Shown one piece after another: positions 10,486-23,049 of a DNA stretch of 64,000 nt. Every line of letters begins with the position of its first letter. Within the stretch, counting starts at the first letter, position 1. The notes under the pieces were generated by a model that saw only the letters and a program-made list of their open reading frames with translations, made no database searches and had not been told where the DNA came from. The translations under genes were made by a program, and so were the position numbers. The stretch is from assembly GCA_011503125.2 (NCBI GenBank), contig WWBZ02000001.1, positions 4,526,001-4,590,000 on the forward strand. Reading direction: 5' to 3'. Source of the stretch: Botryosphaeria dothidea (lineage: Eukaryota > Ascomycota > Dothideomycetes > Botryosphaeriales > Botryosphaeriaceae).

Positions 10486-11649
10486 GATGGAGACGGAGAA
10501 ATAATAACCAATCCCGAGATATACCTTCTTCACTGTCATTGCGCAGATCCTCGGGAGTGGTAGCATGGGCTCTTCGAGCTCATCAGAGAATTACGTATTC
10601 TTCACGCCTCCTGCAAATATCCCGGCCAGATCAGACTCAGATGCAATTACAGATCTAAACCTAGAAGCCATTGATGTAAAAACATGCCTTTCACGTATGC
10701 ACCAACAACGAACATGATTAGTGACCATTTCTTCCGGTCCTCGCTTAATTCGCGGGAGACGGTGAGCCTCGCCTCAAGCGGCAAACCTTGCCTCTTGTGG
10801 AAATGCAATTTACACCAAATCCCCGTGGGGGGCCAATGTCGGGCAGACTACAAGCGTTCCAAGCAACGTCTTGTCGTCGGGTAAGATTAGCTTTCGTCAC
10901 TAGCCGCTTCTGGCATCTGTAATCGACAACATAACCGCATGTGGTTTGGTGTTCTGCCACAGCTGAAGAACTGGGGACGCGAGGGATGCTGTTGCAAAAA
11001 CCACTCAGCTTATCACAGGAAGCGTGGCTTGTTTCTTCAACGAGTTCCTGACACTACCCGGAAAAGGATACGGGGAACGTCCCGCTCCTTCTCGGGATTT
11101 AGCAAGCCATACACGTGGCCGCCGAGTTCTTATCTCCGAGTGTCGGCATGAGAAAAGAGCACTCAACATATCCCTACGAATTCGTACATGCTGCATTCTA
11201 AGCGTAGGCTTGGGAACACACGGGTCATTTCATTTACTATTTCCCCCTGCCTTGATTCTTCTACAGTCTCTTCCCTCCTTATGTCCGAGCCGTGTATCTA
11301 GTCCCGCGTAAAAGATGAGGCTACTACACCGACACTTCGCCACAAGCGTTAAGCCACTCGGCCAAGCCACACGACAATTGAGCCTCTGGTACAGTGCCCC
11401 CTTTTAAGGCCTATCCGCTGACAATAGGCGAAGAAAAGGTCATTGCGCGAATGTAGCCCATCAACGAGACGGGGACCTCCGCTTCGTTAATATAGAAGCA
11501 CTCATTTAAGTAGCGTCTTTATGCGGGTCTATGTTACCACGGGCGGGATACGGACAGTCCTTCTTGGCAGACTCGAAACGGCGGTACACGTTATTCTACC
11601 GGTCTTAATTTATTAGCGAAGTACTAAGAAAGCTAGATAACTAGCTAAA
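10486..11649 (+). other. Intergenic, with possible fragments of an unrecognised split gene
   Basis: Three stretches read like protein with splice-like edges. From 10547, after a pyrimidine-rich tract ending GCGCAG, the frame includes SENYVFFTPPANIPARSDSD. At about 10765-10880 a frame includes MQFTPNPRGGPMSG and ends at GTAAGATTAG, with a matching acceptor at 10961-10962. At about 10985-11150 a frame includes TTQLITGSVACFFNEFLTLP. The frames do not join into one model with the splice sites I can see, so this may be a decayed gene or chance. From 11.3 to 11.65 kb I see nothing. Confidence 0.2.
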
Positions 11650-11832
11650 TGTTAGAGTCTGAAGCCTCAGGATCAAGCCTCAGAGGATCATCGGCAGGTC
11701 ATATGACGCCAAGCCTTCTCTATATATAATTCTTCTCTTTCTCTACGTTTCTCCTCTTCTTTCTTTAAGTCTAGCTTAACGTACATAGTGCAATACACCT
11801 TTCAGCGATCATCCTGAGGTTGAGCCCTGACA
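11650..11832 (+). repeat. Possible solo LTR at the edge of the repeat block
   Basis: A 183-bp stretch starts TGTTAGAG and ends CCCTGACA (TG...CA). It has a TATATATAA box at about 11720 followed by a pyrimidine-rich tract, resembling the U3-R-U5 layout of a small LTR. Flanking 5-mers (ctaaa, ataag) do not match, so no target duplication supports it. It is not RIP-mutated like the sequence beyond. Confidence 0.3.
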
Positions 11833-11925
11833 ATAAGATAATAAAGACTTTTTTAAATAAGCGTTATAAGCTAATAGTAAGCTAAAGATTTTAAAATAAT
11901 ATAAAAATATTATTTTAGCGTTATT
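11833..11925. other. AT-rich boundary segment
   Basis: A short, very AT-rich stretch between the possible LTR and the 3' tail of LINE A. It contains a hairpin-capable inverted repeat (aaaataata ... tattatttt, about 11893-11916). It is probably part of the original target site of LINE A. Confidence 0.3.
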
Positions 11926-14620
11926 ATAGATAGATAGATAAATTCATTTTCTTCCCGATATAGCTCCCTTTTAGGTCCATACGGGGTAGGCTATCTGCGA
12001 TATTTTACACGAGGGGAAAAACCCGGTCTTCTAGGTGGAAAACCCCTCCTTTCTTCTTAGGTTAGTTACCCCTACTTATTCCGTTTTCCCTGCTTACCGG
12101 TAGAAGCTGCTATAATAGCCCTATATTAGCTAGGTGTTAGCCTTTTAGCTCTCTCTTTCTCCTGTGCCCTGGTGCTGGTCTTCTTGGCCAAGGTGCTGGT
12201 CTTCCTGGCCAAGGTCCTGGTCCTCCTGGCTACAATCCTGGTCCTCCTAGTAGTTCTCCTGGTGGACCTCCTGGGCCTCCTCGTCCATCTCTCTTGCCAA
12301 ACTAAATTAATTTAGCAGCCCTAGACGTAGAAACCACTTTGTTGCTGCTTAGACCCCTTTCCTTGTTAATAGGAGGGTATAGTAGTCTATAGTTTCTGCT
12401 AGTTGGAGCATCTGTGCTCTGCCTTCTTAGAATTAGGGATAGAATAGGAGAATGTGCTTTGGTGTTTGCCTGTGCCAACCATATGGGCAGGCTAGGCTAG
12501 GGTGGCCTGGTACCTTACGCCTAGAGAGAAAGTCTTTAAGGCTAATATGTTCTATTCGTAGTAGGGTAAGGAGGGTGCTTTGTGGTTTGGTAAGTTCACT
12601 GTGGAGCTGCCTGATTTTTGGGTTCCAGGATGTGCCTTAGGCTACTGGCTTGTCTCTCCTTTCCTGTCTTGTTTTCTCTATCTACTTCTTCTTCCACAGC
12701 TCTCTAATTGCCAAACGAAGCCTAGTTCGCTCTGGGAACTTTTAACTTGTAGGGGGGCAGCTATTAAGAAGGGAGTCTAGTCTCCTCCTTAGTAGTATCC
12801 TCCTAGCTGGGCTAGAAGCTCCCTTAGTATTTAGTGTAGCCCTAGCAATTATCTTAATATCCCTGCATATATTCTCAACCACTATGGCTACTGGTCCCTT
12901 TTTGCTCCTAATTATCTATGCTAGTGTAAGCTTATCTATGTAGAGTGATAGGGGGGGGATCCCAGCCTCGTGTTCTAGTGTTTGGATAGGTATTGACTTG
13001 TATGCTCTAGAGATGACACGTAGGCACTAGCTTTGAATCTTTTCCAGAGGTTTAGCTGCTATCTTTCTCCCTTCTGGGGTCCCTTCTAGGGTGTACCACA
13101 CCCCACAGCCATAGGTAAGAACTAGTCTTACTACTATAGTGTAGATGTGGCGTGCCTTTATAAAGGAGGCTCCCTAGGTAGATGCTGTAAGTCTAGAGAG
13201 AGAGGTGTATTACTTTGTTGCCTTAGCATTAGTCTCCCTAATATAGGGTCCCCACCTAAGCTTACTATCTACATAGATGCTAAGGATCTTAACCTATAGC
13301 TTAGGGTTGCCTCTAAAGCCAGGGATTTAAATCCTAGCCTCTATGTTAAATCTTCGTAGCCTTCTAGTAAAGTGGATAAGGTAGTACTTATCTAGGGAAA
13401 ATGTAGAGCTATAGGTAGCTGCCTACTACTCATAAGTATTGTTGGCCTCCTCTAGTACTCTATAGTTTTATTCTATTAACCTACTAAAGGTAAGGATATT
13501 AGTATTATCTATAAAGCCTAGGGGGAAGGTACTTCTTCTTTTAAGCTCTATAAGAAGGTTAGAGGTAAAGTAGAGGTAGAGGATTAGTAAGAGTAAGGAT
13601 CCCTAAGGGATCCTAGTAAGGGTTAGAATCTATTAGCTAGTATAACTACTAAAGGAGAGCTATATAGACCTATCCTATAGGAAGGAGTAAGTAAATCTTT
13701 CTACCTAGCTTAGTAGCCTTACTACTTTTATATTATAGAGAAGCCTCTTATAGAATATATAGTTATAGGCTCCTAAGATATCTAAGCTTAGTACCGAGGC
13801 TATAAGGCCTAGATCCTATATCTAGACGGTATATATCTATTTAGTAAGGAGTTCTAGAGCCGTAGCTACTAATCTATTTCTTCTAGCTTCTATCTAGAAG
13901 TCTAAGAGTAGGCTATAGATCTTAGTAGCCTAGAAGATTCTATCCGCTATAATCTTTTTAAGTAGTTTATCTAGCGTATTAATTAGTATAATTAGTCTAA
14001 AGGACTTAGCCTTAGTATAGTTATCTCTTTATAGCTTCCTAAGTACTATCGTAATAGAATACTTAAACTATCTAGAATAGTAGGAAAGTACTAGATACTA
14101 TTAAAATAGTCTTATAATAGATTTACTTAGTACCTAAGCGTACTACTTTAGAATTCTATTAATAATCTTATCTAGCCTAGGAGCTTTATCCGGGGAAAGC
14201 TTTTTAATAATATAGAGAATCTACTTCTTAGTAAGGTTCTATAGTATTTCTACTAGTACTAGATATATAAACCTAGCTAGGTCTAAAAGATTAGTATCCT
14301 TTAGAATAAAGAAGAACTAGTTTCTAATAATTTCTATCTTAGAGAGAATATTATAGTATAGCTATCTATCTAAGCCTCTTAGAGGGGGAAACTAGAATAG
14401 GGCTAGTAGCTCTAGCGTTTTTATTCTTATCTACTTAGAAAGCTTCTAGACTATACTTAGATCTAAGATAATTTTAGCTACTATTATACGCTATATCTTT
14501 ATTCTATTCTTTTTAATTTATCTCTTTTTACTATTAGCTATAGCCTAGTAGATAATCTAGTCCTTCTCTCTTTCTATAGTAGTCTACTTTCTTCTAGTAG
14601 CCCTAGCTTATTAAACTAGT
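11926..14620 (-). mobile_element. LINE A, 3' segment (minus strand)
   Basis: The segment begins with a (GATA)n run, the reverse of the LINE (TATC)n tail. The conserved 3' UTR and antisense of the Gly-Pro-Pro tail of ORF2 (about 12170-12300) follow, then antisense RT to about 14.2 kb and upstream ORF2 sequence. The part near 12.1-13.3 kb keeps more original bases than the rest, which is heavily RIP-mutated. It is interrupted at 14620 by the copia element and resumes at 20407 with collinear LINE sequence. Small open frames here (for example 12452-12640) are antisense shadows of ORF2. Confidence 0.85.
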
Positions 14621-14818
14621 TAATAGAATATATAGACTATAGTAGAGGCTATAGGCCTAGAATAACTCTTTTTTTATTTCCTTTATTTACTTATATCTCT
14701 AAGACTATTAGTAGATTAGCTCTAATAGCTCGCTTAATAAGTAGAGCTTAGTAGTTAGATATATTAACCCCTACTAACTCTCTCTTTAATCGATTATTCT
14801 TTCGCACTACATCTATTA
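14621..14818 (+). repeat. Copia 5' LTR
   Basis: 198 bp, nearly identical to the 3' copy at 20209-20406. The two differ at a handful of C/T or A/G positions, as expected from RIP after insertion. Confidence 0.88.
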
Positions 14819-15129
14819 GGTTATAAGCCCGGCCCGCCTCTTCGACGAGCCACTCGCGACTAGATTAATATCTACTCGTTACCTACGTATATTCGTAACG
14901 ATATATTTAGCGGCCCTCTTTATTTAAGTAACCCGCGCCCCGTAGCCCTTAACTCGAGCAACTATATATTTAGTAGCCCTCTCTTTATTTAAGCAACCTA
15001 TACCCCGTAGCCCTTAATTCGAGTAACCTATACTTAGCGGCCCTCTTTATTAGAGTAACCCGCGCCCGGTATTTTAAAAGCCACCTAACCCTCTCGGATA
15101 AACGCACTATTTACTAAGTATAGCGGACT

Positions 15130-18100
15130 CCGACTTAACGCGTATACGTGTTCTAAAGCTTAAGTTAGCTACGGATTATCGCTTATAGCGTCGTACTATC
15201 GACGGCTTATTTAATAGCCTTAATCTTATTAATTACGTTATAGGCCTCGAAGAAGAGCCTAAGGACGTCGACCGCGTAGATTACGGTATACCCGGTAAAG
15301 ACGGCAAGATTAAACTTACTACTAATTAGAAGAGCGCTTATAATCTTATACGTCTCCTATATACCGACTAGCGTATTAAAGACGGTAAGGCGCGCGCAAT
15401 TATCGTCGCCTCCGTACCTAATTACCTTACTAATTAGTTGCCTAATATAGCTAAAGCGTAGTATAATTTTATCTACGAACGCTACGGCGACGAAGGCCCC
15501 GGTTAGAAATAGATATTACTATATAACCTTCTATATACTAATCTATTTAACGGTAAAGATCTTTAGAAGTTTATTAATAAGTAGACTTAATCGCTTACTA
15601 AATATACGCGCGTAGGTATTACTATTAGCGATAAGATAAAGGTATTACTCTTTATCTATAATATCGACGTTAGTAGCAAATTTAAGCGCTAGATTAATAA
15701 CGTACGCGATAAGCTTCGACGTAACGAAAAGGTTATACTTAAAAGTATTATCTAGGACCTTATAGACAACTAAAAGACGCGAGAAACCTCGCTTAATACG
15801 AGTAATATCGTCGCTAATACGCGCGGTAATAATAAGAGTAATAATAAGAGTAAAGGCGGTAAAAGTAATCGTTAAGAAAAGAATAAGGATAGTAACTCTC
15901 GTAAGTATAAGTACTACGGCAACGCGTATAACACTAAGTTATATTATTATCTATACCCTAAAAAGGCCCGCCCCGGATTTAAGAAGAATTAGGAGCTTAT
16001 AGACGTATATAATAATAGAGATAGTAATAAGTTAAAGAGCGGAGGTATAAACGCGCTTATAAATATAGCTATCGTCGCCTCTTTAACTAGCTAAGCCGAT
16101 AACGACTCTAATACTAGTAAGAAGTCGCTATAGAACCTCTAGATTATTAATATTAGAGCCTATACGCACTATACGAACGACCTCTTAGTATTTATTATCT
16201 TCTATTTAATACGCCTCTTCTTTATCGGTTTAGTAAGCGCTATAGGCATCCTCGTTTTAGGTATTAGTATAGTTTACTTTACCGCCGTATTATTAGACGG
16301 TAAAGAGGCTCTACGTACTCTATTAAACGTCTACTACGTAGCTAACGTTATAATTAATACTATCTTAACCGCCGTACTAGAAGATAAGAATATATACTAG
16401 TTAATAAGAGATTATTATTTACGTAATAATTATAACTAAGAACTACTATACGTATCTCGCGATCGTAATATAAATCTCTATCTAGTCTAGCTTATATAAG
16501 TAGGTAAAGATAAACCTCTAGTTATTAAGGACGACGAGGAGAAAGTAGCTACTAATAATAGTAGTCTACTATTATCTATTATCGGCTATACCGTCGATAT
16601 TAATCTCTTATATAGGCGAATAGTATACGTATTATTTAACGCTATTCGAAAACTCGCCTATTAAATAGATATATACCTAAAGAGTAAGAAGTAATACTAC
16701 GAAATCTATATACTTACTAAGGCTAGGCACTAGCCTAGTTATATTCCGTAGTAACACGCTATTTATTTTAGCGATATACTCTATAGAGATACGCTATAGG
16801 TTACCTAGACTAGGTTAAAGAGTAAATACTACGCTTTTATACTTACTAATAACGCTATAGCTTATCGCTAGAGTAAGACTTTTAAGAATAAAAGCGAGGC
16901 CTATAACGTACTTATACGGTTCCTTAAGCGCTAGTATAATTAGACCGGTAATTATATTAAGGTTCTACGTATCGACGAAGGCCGTAAGTTCGCGTAAAAG
17001 TAACTAAAGACTATCTACGACGAACTTAGTATTAAGCTTTAGACTTTAGTACCCTATTATTCTAAGTAAAACGGTAAGACTAAAAAGGCTAATTATATTA
17101 CCGAGATACGTATACGCTTAATACTATACGATACTAATCTCTCTTAGAGCCTCTAGCCTAAGATATACGAGACTATATTAAAGACTCTTAACCGTACGCC
17201 TACTCGCCTTAACGGTAGTAAAACGCCGTATTAAGCGCTAAAGAACGCGCTTACTAATACTACTAGTAACGTTCTAAATATTACTAAATAGCGTATATTT
17301 AGTAGTACTACGTACGTTTATATTCTAAAGTAGAAACGCGCTTAAGGCGATAAGTTTAGCGTTCGCGCGTAAAAGAATAAGCTTATTAGCTATAACGGTA
17401 ATTATATCTATCGTATATATATTACGCCTTATAAGATTATTCGCTTAGCTTACGTTACTTTTAACGAAGCTAATACGACTCTACTAAGAATTAGTCTATC
17501 TACTAATAACGATAAGCCCGTATATAAATATATTAAATTAATACTATAAGATCTTAATATTAACGATATTATAAAATCTCTACTACTTAACCTTCTATAA
17601 CCGCTAGCTTATAAGCTTACGGAAATATAAAATAGAAGAATAACTAAGCTATAAGACGACGAACTAAGCGATAGTAGTTAGCTATCGGCTACCGCTAGTA
17701 ATACCTACGAGAAGCTACCTACTATAGATAACGCTAAACCTAATACGGCTAGCGGTATTAAACTATTAGAGATATAATAGTTAGAGTCTTCGGGGGGTAA
17801 TAAGTAGTAATAGTAGACTTAGATATAGCTACGGCGCTTAGCTAGAGAGTAAAAGCTTCGTTCTAAGAGATAGTTCTATCGTAATAAGATTGCCTTAGAT
17901 AATAGGCGTAAGCGTAACCGTAACCTTATAGTACTACTACCTATTATAATATATATATACGTAACCGTAGTATTATACGTACTACGTGTAAAAGCTAAGA
18001 ACCTTCTATCTCCGCTTAAGATATAGAAGAAGCTTTAGACTTACTCTCTTAGTAAATAACTTATAGAGGCTACGTATAAGAAATTTCGTTAGTATATTAG

Positions 18101-20165
18101 GAACGGTACTTAGCGTAAGATTAAGCGTTCTAACGATAATATACGTATATTACCCGTTAAGTAGATTTAAAAGTATAAGAAGAATACCGACGGCTACTTA
18201 GCCTTATTTAAAGCACGCCTCGTAGTACGTAGTAATAAGCAACGCCTAGGTCTAGACTACTTTACTACCTACGTAGCCGTTATACGCGCCTCTATACTAC
18301 GTCTTATCTTCGCTCTTATCGCTATATACGACTTAGAATACGAGTAGGTAGATATTATATCCGCTTTTATATAAAGCCTTATAGACTAAAAGAGCGTATA
18401 TATACGCCTCCTAAAAGAATTCCGCGAGTACGAGGGTAACGAGGAGCTTATTAGTAAATTACTACGCTCGCTATATAGCCTTAAGTAGGCGCCTCTACTC
18501 TAGTAATAAGAGATTACTATCTTTCTAAAGAGTAAGAACTACGAGCCCTTATTTAACGATCTATACGTATTTTACTATAAGAAATATAAAGATATTATTA
18601 TCGTATACGTAGACGATATTCTTCTTATATATAAGTATAAAGATATTATTCTTAATATATATAACGCCCTCGCTAAACGCTATAAGCTACGTAATCTTAG
18701 CCTAGTACGTTATTACTTAGATATACGTATTATACGCTATCGCCGTACTCGACGTATCTAGATATTATAGAATACGTATATCGAAGAAATTATATATAAA
18801 TACGATATAAGTAATAGTAAGTATATAAACACGCCTATAGTACCGGACGGTACTAATCTTTAGCCGTTTAAGAGTATAGCTAGCCCGAATATTACTAGCG
18901 AATATTAAAGCCTTATAGGCTCTATTAGCTACGTAGCTAATATAATACGCGCCGATATTATATACGCTACTTATAAGCTTTATTAGTTTACGTATAACTC
19001 TAGCGAGGAGTACCTCTCCTACGCTAAACGCGTACTTATCTATCTTAATATATATTCTAATCTTACTATCTATCTTAGAGGGGTAGAGAAAGGCGTATTA
19101 GATCTATAGCTATACTATAAAGGCGTATACGACCCGCCTAGATTATAACTCTACGGCGTAGCTAATATAGTATTTACTAATAACGTAGATAATAGGAGTA
19201 GTACTTTTAGCTACGTATTTAAAGTAGTAGACGGACTTATCTTATATAAGAGTAGCCGTTAGAGCCTCGTTATAATATCGTCTACTAAGACTAAGTACGT
19301 CGTAATAACGTATACGGTAAAAGAAGTAATATAGCTTAAGCGACTTCTTTAGAAGCTATAATACGACTATGCGGCTAGCATAGACAAACCCTAAAGTATA
19401 TCCTCCTCTTCTACTCCTACTTCTAATAGAGTAGGGCACAGATACTCTAAAGGGCAGGAACCACGGACTACTACTCCCTCCTCTTAATAAAGAAGGGGAT
19501 TAAAGTAGTAATAGACTAGTTCTTACGCCTAGGGCTGCTTAAGCAATTTAGCCTAGTAAGAGAACTAATATAGGAAGATAACTAGGAAGAGGAACTAGGA
19601 GGACAACTAGGACTACTAGGACTACTAGAACCCGGATAACTACGAGGATAAGGACTAAAGAGATAGGTCTAGCAGGTAAATATAGGGCTGCTATAGCAGC
19701 CGCTACTAGTAAGAAGGAAAAATAAGAACTAGTATAGGATAGCATGCCTAGAGAGAGAGGAGGGGTTTTTGCCAGGCGAAAAGGTTTTCCCCCTCGTATA
19801 AAATAACTATAGATAGCCAGCCCCGCATAGACCCGTAAGGGAACTATATCGGGAAGAAATGAATTTATCTATCTATAATACGACTATACTAATCTTTACC
19901 TACTACGACTAGAGGGCGATAATAAGCTAGTAATTATACTTATAAGGCTAGAGAGATTTAATAATATAAGGACTAAGTATATTAAAGTATATTAGTACTA
20001 TATACGCGAGGAGGTTATATACGGCAATATCTAGCTATTATACGTATCGACTAACGATATAATTACTAACGAACTTACGAAGCCTCTACTACTTACGAAG
20101 TTTTAACGCTTCGTAAACTAGTTAGGCCTATAAAAACTTCTAAAATAGAGTTTATAGGACTTAAA
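15130..20165 (+). pseudogene. Copia gag-pol remnant
   Basis: The reading frame is broken by many RIP-type stops and by LINE H. Recognisable parts are a zinc-knuckle relic near 15905-15960 whose Cys codons have become Tyr, an integrase region, an RT core (a frame resembling TYVAVIRASILRLIFALIA near 18.25 kb, then YVDDILLI), and RNase H with KSSRQSLVIISSTKTEYVV-like residues near 19.25-19.31 kb. The C-terminal part resumes at 19888 after LINE H. It cannot encode a protein as it stands. Confidence 0.8.
19371..19873 (+). mobile_element. LINE H, 5'-truncated, inside copia
   Basis: About 500 bp matching the end of LINE ORF2 and the 3' UTR, finishing in a short TATC tail. It is flanked by a 14-bp TSD, tataatacgactat (19357-19370 and 19874-19887). 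Copia RNase H sequence continues directly across it. 5' truncation and long TSDs are typical of target-primed reverse transcription. Confidence 0.9.
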
Positions 20166-20208
20166 TAAAGATTAGGCTCTTATTTAGCCTCTTATACTCT
20201 AGGGGGTA

Positions 20209-20406
20209 TAATAGAATATATAGACTATAGTAGAGGCTATAGGCCTAGAATAACTCTTTCTTTATTCCCTTTATTTACTTATATCTCTAAGACTATTAGT
20301 AGATTAGCTCTAATAGCTCGCTTAACGAGTAGAGCTTAGTAGTTAGATATATTAACCCCTACTAACTCTCTCTTTAATCGATTATTCTTTCGTACTATAT
20401 CTATTA
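20209..20406 (+). repeat. Copia 3' LTR
   Basis: Partner of 14621-14818, preceded by the purine tract at 20201-20208 and followed by the TSD ctagt. Confidence 0.88.
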
Positions 20407-20830
20407 CTAGTATAGAGCTTTTATTTATCTACTATATAGATATCTAAAGTAAAAGTCTTATAGTAGAAATAGTATCTTAGATAGTATCTTAGATAGTCTT
20501 CTAAAGCTACTTAGTAAAGTAGTTTAGATTCTCTTCTATTATTAGTAGAAGATCCTCTAGACCTTAGATCCTAGACTAGAGTATTCTATTAATCTTTTTC
20601 TAGTCTATTTTTTTCTACTAAGATCTAGAAAAGAATTAGATTACTAGGATAGAGAAAGTATTAAATATAGTAAGAATAGATAGGTAGTTAGAGAAGAATT
20701 CTAGCTCTAGGAGAATTCTATAGTATAAGATTCTCTTCTCTAGCTAGTAAGAGGTAAAGATAAAATCTAAGATACTTTTACTATTATTAGTTCTTCTAGT
20801 AATAGTTCTTCTAAGTAGTATAAGATTAAG
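20407..20830 (-). mobile_element. LINE A, second segment
   Basis: Antisense ORF2 sequence collinear with the end of the first A segment at 14620. It covers the region between the APE endonuclease and the RT. It is heavily RIP-mutated. It ends at the insertion of LINE B, with the TSD tataagattaag at 20819-20830 repeated at 37566-37577. Confidence 0.85.
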
Positions 20831-23049
20831 ATACTTAAAAAAATATAACTACGCTAAAAAATTAACTCTAAGCTACGGCGCCGGAAAAGGGCTCTAGAAA
20901 CTCTTCTAGGTCTAGCGAGACTTGAAATACTACTTAAAGTAGCTATAGCCGCGTTATAGTTAATATAGAAGCCGTAGGAAGGGGCGAATAGCTCTCTCTA
21001 GTAACTACCTCTATCTAACTATAGCGTACCCCTAATAAACTATAGAATACTTAGTATAGCGTAGAATATATTAAAAGAGCCTTAAAAATAGTAGATATCC
21101 TCCTCTAAGCCCTATAAGTATCTACTAGTCTTTCTTTAGTCCTCTCTAGCTAGGTAAAAAATTTTCTTAATATTACTAAGATAATCTTCTAGAATTATAT
21201 TACTATCTACTAAAAGGCGACTACTAAGAAGCTAGGTCTTAAGAATATTCTTAAAAAGATCTAATAGGTTTAGAAGATAGTTAGCTAACTCTAGACTACT
21301 TCTACGCCCGTAGTATCTAGCTAGGCTAATATTATAGCCTAAGTAGCTCTAAAGCTTTCTACCTCTCTAACTACTACTAAGCTTATTCTATACTTTTTAG
21401 ATAAGACTAATAGATAGAAGGTTACTAATCTTACTAACGAGACTATTATTAAGAAGATTTAGATAGAAAAAAGCTTAGCTTATAAAAGAGTACTAGCGGC
21501 TAAGAAACTTCTTAGTAGAGACGTTAAACTCTTTATATCTAATACTTAGACTAGAGTAGCCCTTCTCTAGAATTAGAAATAAACTATAGAATTAGATAAA
21601 GAAGTCCGTTCTAACTAGTAGCTCTACTTAGTACTAGTCTATAACGTTCCCCTTAAAGATATTAATACTAAGAATCTCTAGGCCGCCTAAACTCTTTAGA
21701 ATTAAAATCTATTTCTATATTTAGAACTACGTATTAGTAAGCTAGCCTAGCTAAAAAGAAAGCTCCTAGAGAGAAAGACGTACTTAGCTATTATTCTTAG
21801 TACTATAGACTCTAAGATAGCTAACTAGATTATTACTAAAGAACTTATTAGTAACTATACTCTCTATATAGTAGAGTACTATAGTATAATCTTTATAGTA
21901 ACCTAGTACTTTAAGTACTAGAATTATAGCTATATCTCTATCTACTATAGAAGAAAGAATAGATACGGCTAGTATACTAAGATATATAATATTTACGAGT
22001 GCCCTAAAGAGAAGACGTAATATATAAACTATAACTAAGAGTATACGGCCTAGAGTAACTCCTATCTAACGCGTAGAGTCCGTTAGACTAAGGCTACTAA
22101 GGCCCGCTTAGCGGTACTAGAAAGATATAGAGAAGGTACCTCTACGGCTAAGATATAGCCCTAAACTAACTAGTTAACGGTTAGGCTAAGAAAGAGATTT
22201 AGAGAAGAGAAGTTAACTAAGAGAGAGCTAGGTAGGCTAAGAAACCTAAGCCGCCCTCCGTCTTCTAACTAGATATAGTTTACTAGACTTAATAGCTTCT
22301 AGTATACCTTAGAGGAAGAGCCTACGAGAACTTCCGCCTCCTCGTAGCCTATACTAATAATCTTCTCGTAGCCTAACTTAGAAATAGAAGGAAGTTAATA
22401 TTAGATATAGGCTCTCTTTCTATTGTATAGTATAACGTTTATAAGAGTAAGAATAGAGTAATACTCTCGTTCTTTAAGAAGATTAACCTAAGAATCTACT
22501 ATATTCTAGCTATCTAGGAATTCTAAAAGAATCTAAGGGTTAAGATAATAGTAAGATACTCTATCTACTATATAGTTTTCTCTTAGAAGGGAGTAGTAAG
22601 AACCTACTTCTTTATAAGTAAGGCTATTACCTTCGACTCCTAGTAAGTAATAGCCTACTTACTAGATCTTATTATACTATCTATTACTACTAAGATACGT
22701 ATAATCTATATCTATAACTACTATAATCTCCTACTAGCCTTCTATACTAGTACGGCTCTAGAAACTCTATCTCTTCTTCTAGAAGCTCTTAGAAAACTAG
22801 GGGAGTATATCCTCCTAAGAGACTTTAACCTTTACTATTCTATTTAGAGGAATATAACCGCCCTAAGACACTATATTCTTATAGATAGATAGATAGATAG
22901 ATAAATTTAATTAAGCTAATTTAGCTCCCCGAAGGGTCTATATAGCTATAGCTATCTATAAGGGTATATAGAAGGGGAAACCATAGCTACTTTCTTAGAA
23001 TAGCCCGGGTAAAAACCTTTTCTATCTATAATAGTAAAACTTAAAAAAC

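Larger units (their letters stand above)
14621..20406 (+). mobile_element. Ty1/copia LTR retrotransposon, RIP-inactivated
   Basis: Two 198-bp LTRs (14621-14818 and 20209-20406) start TA and end TA, derived from TG...CA by RIP. They are flanked by the 5-bp TSD ctagt (14616-14620, 20407-20411). A purine tract agggggta precedes the 3' LTR. The internal order is copia-type: degraded zinc knuckle near 15.9 kb, integrase near 16.7-17.2 kb, RT with YVDDILLI at about 18604-18630, and RNase H with SSTKT near 19.28 kb. It is inserted in LINE A and carries LINE H at 19371-19873. Stops from CAA, CAG and TGG codons occur throughout. Confidence 0.9.

Noticed and set aside
12452..12640. Plus-strand ORFs at 12452-12780, and minus-strand ORFs of the type MLSYTSS... 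at 19548, 27856 and 59669
   Set aside because: They are antisense shadows of LINE ORF2 and its 3' end, repeated because the LINE is repeated. They are not genes.
22884..22905. Short tandem tetranucleotide runs at many sites, at first suggestive of an array or microsatellite locus
   Set aside because: They are the 3' tails of LINE and SINE copies, too short and unit-like to be CRISPR or a satellite. The host is also a eukaryote.
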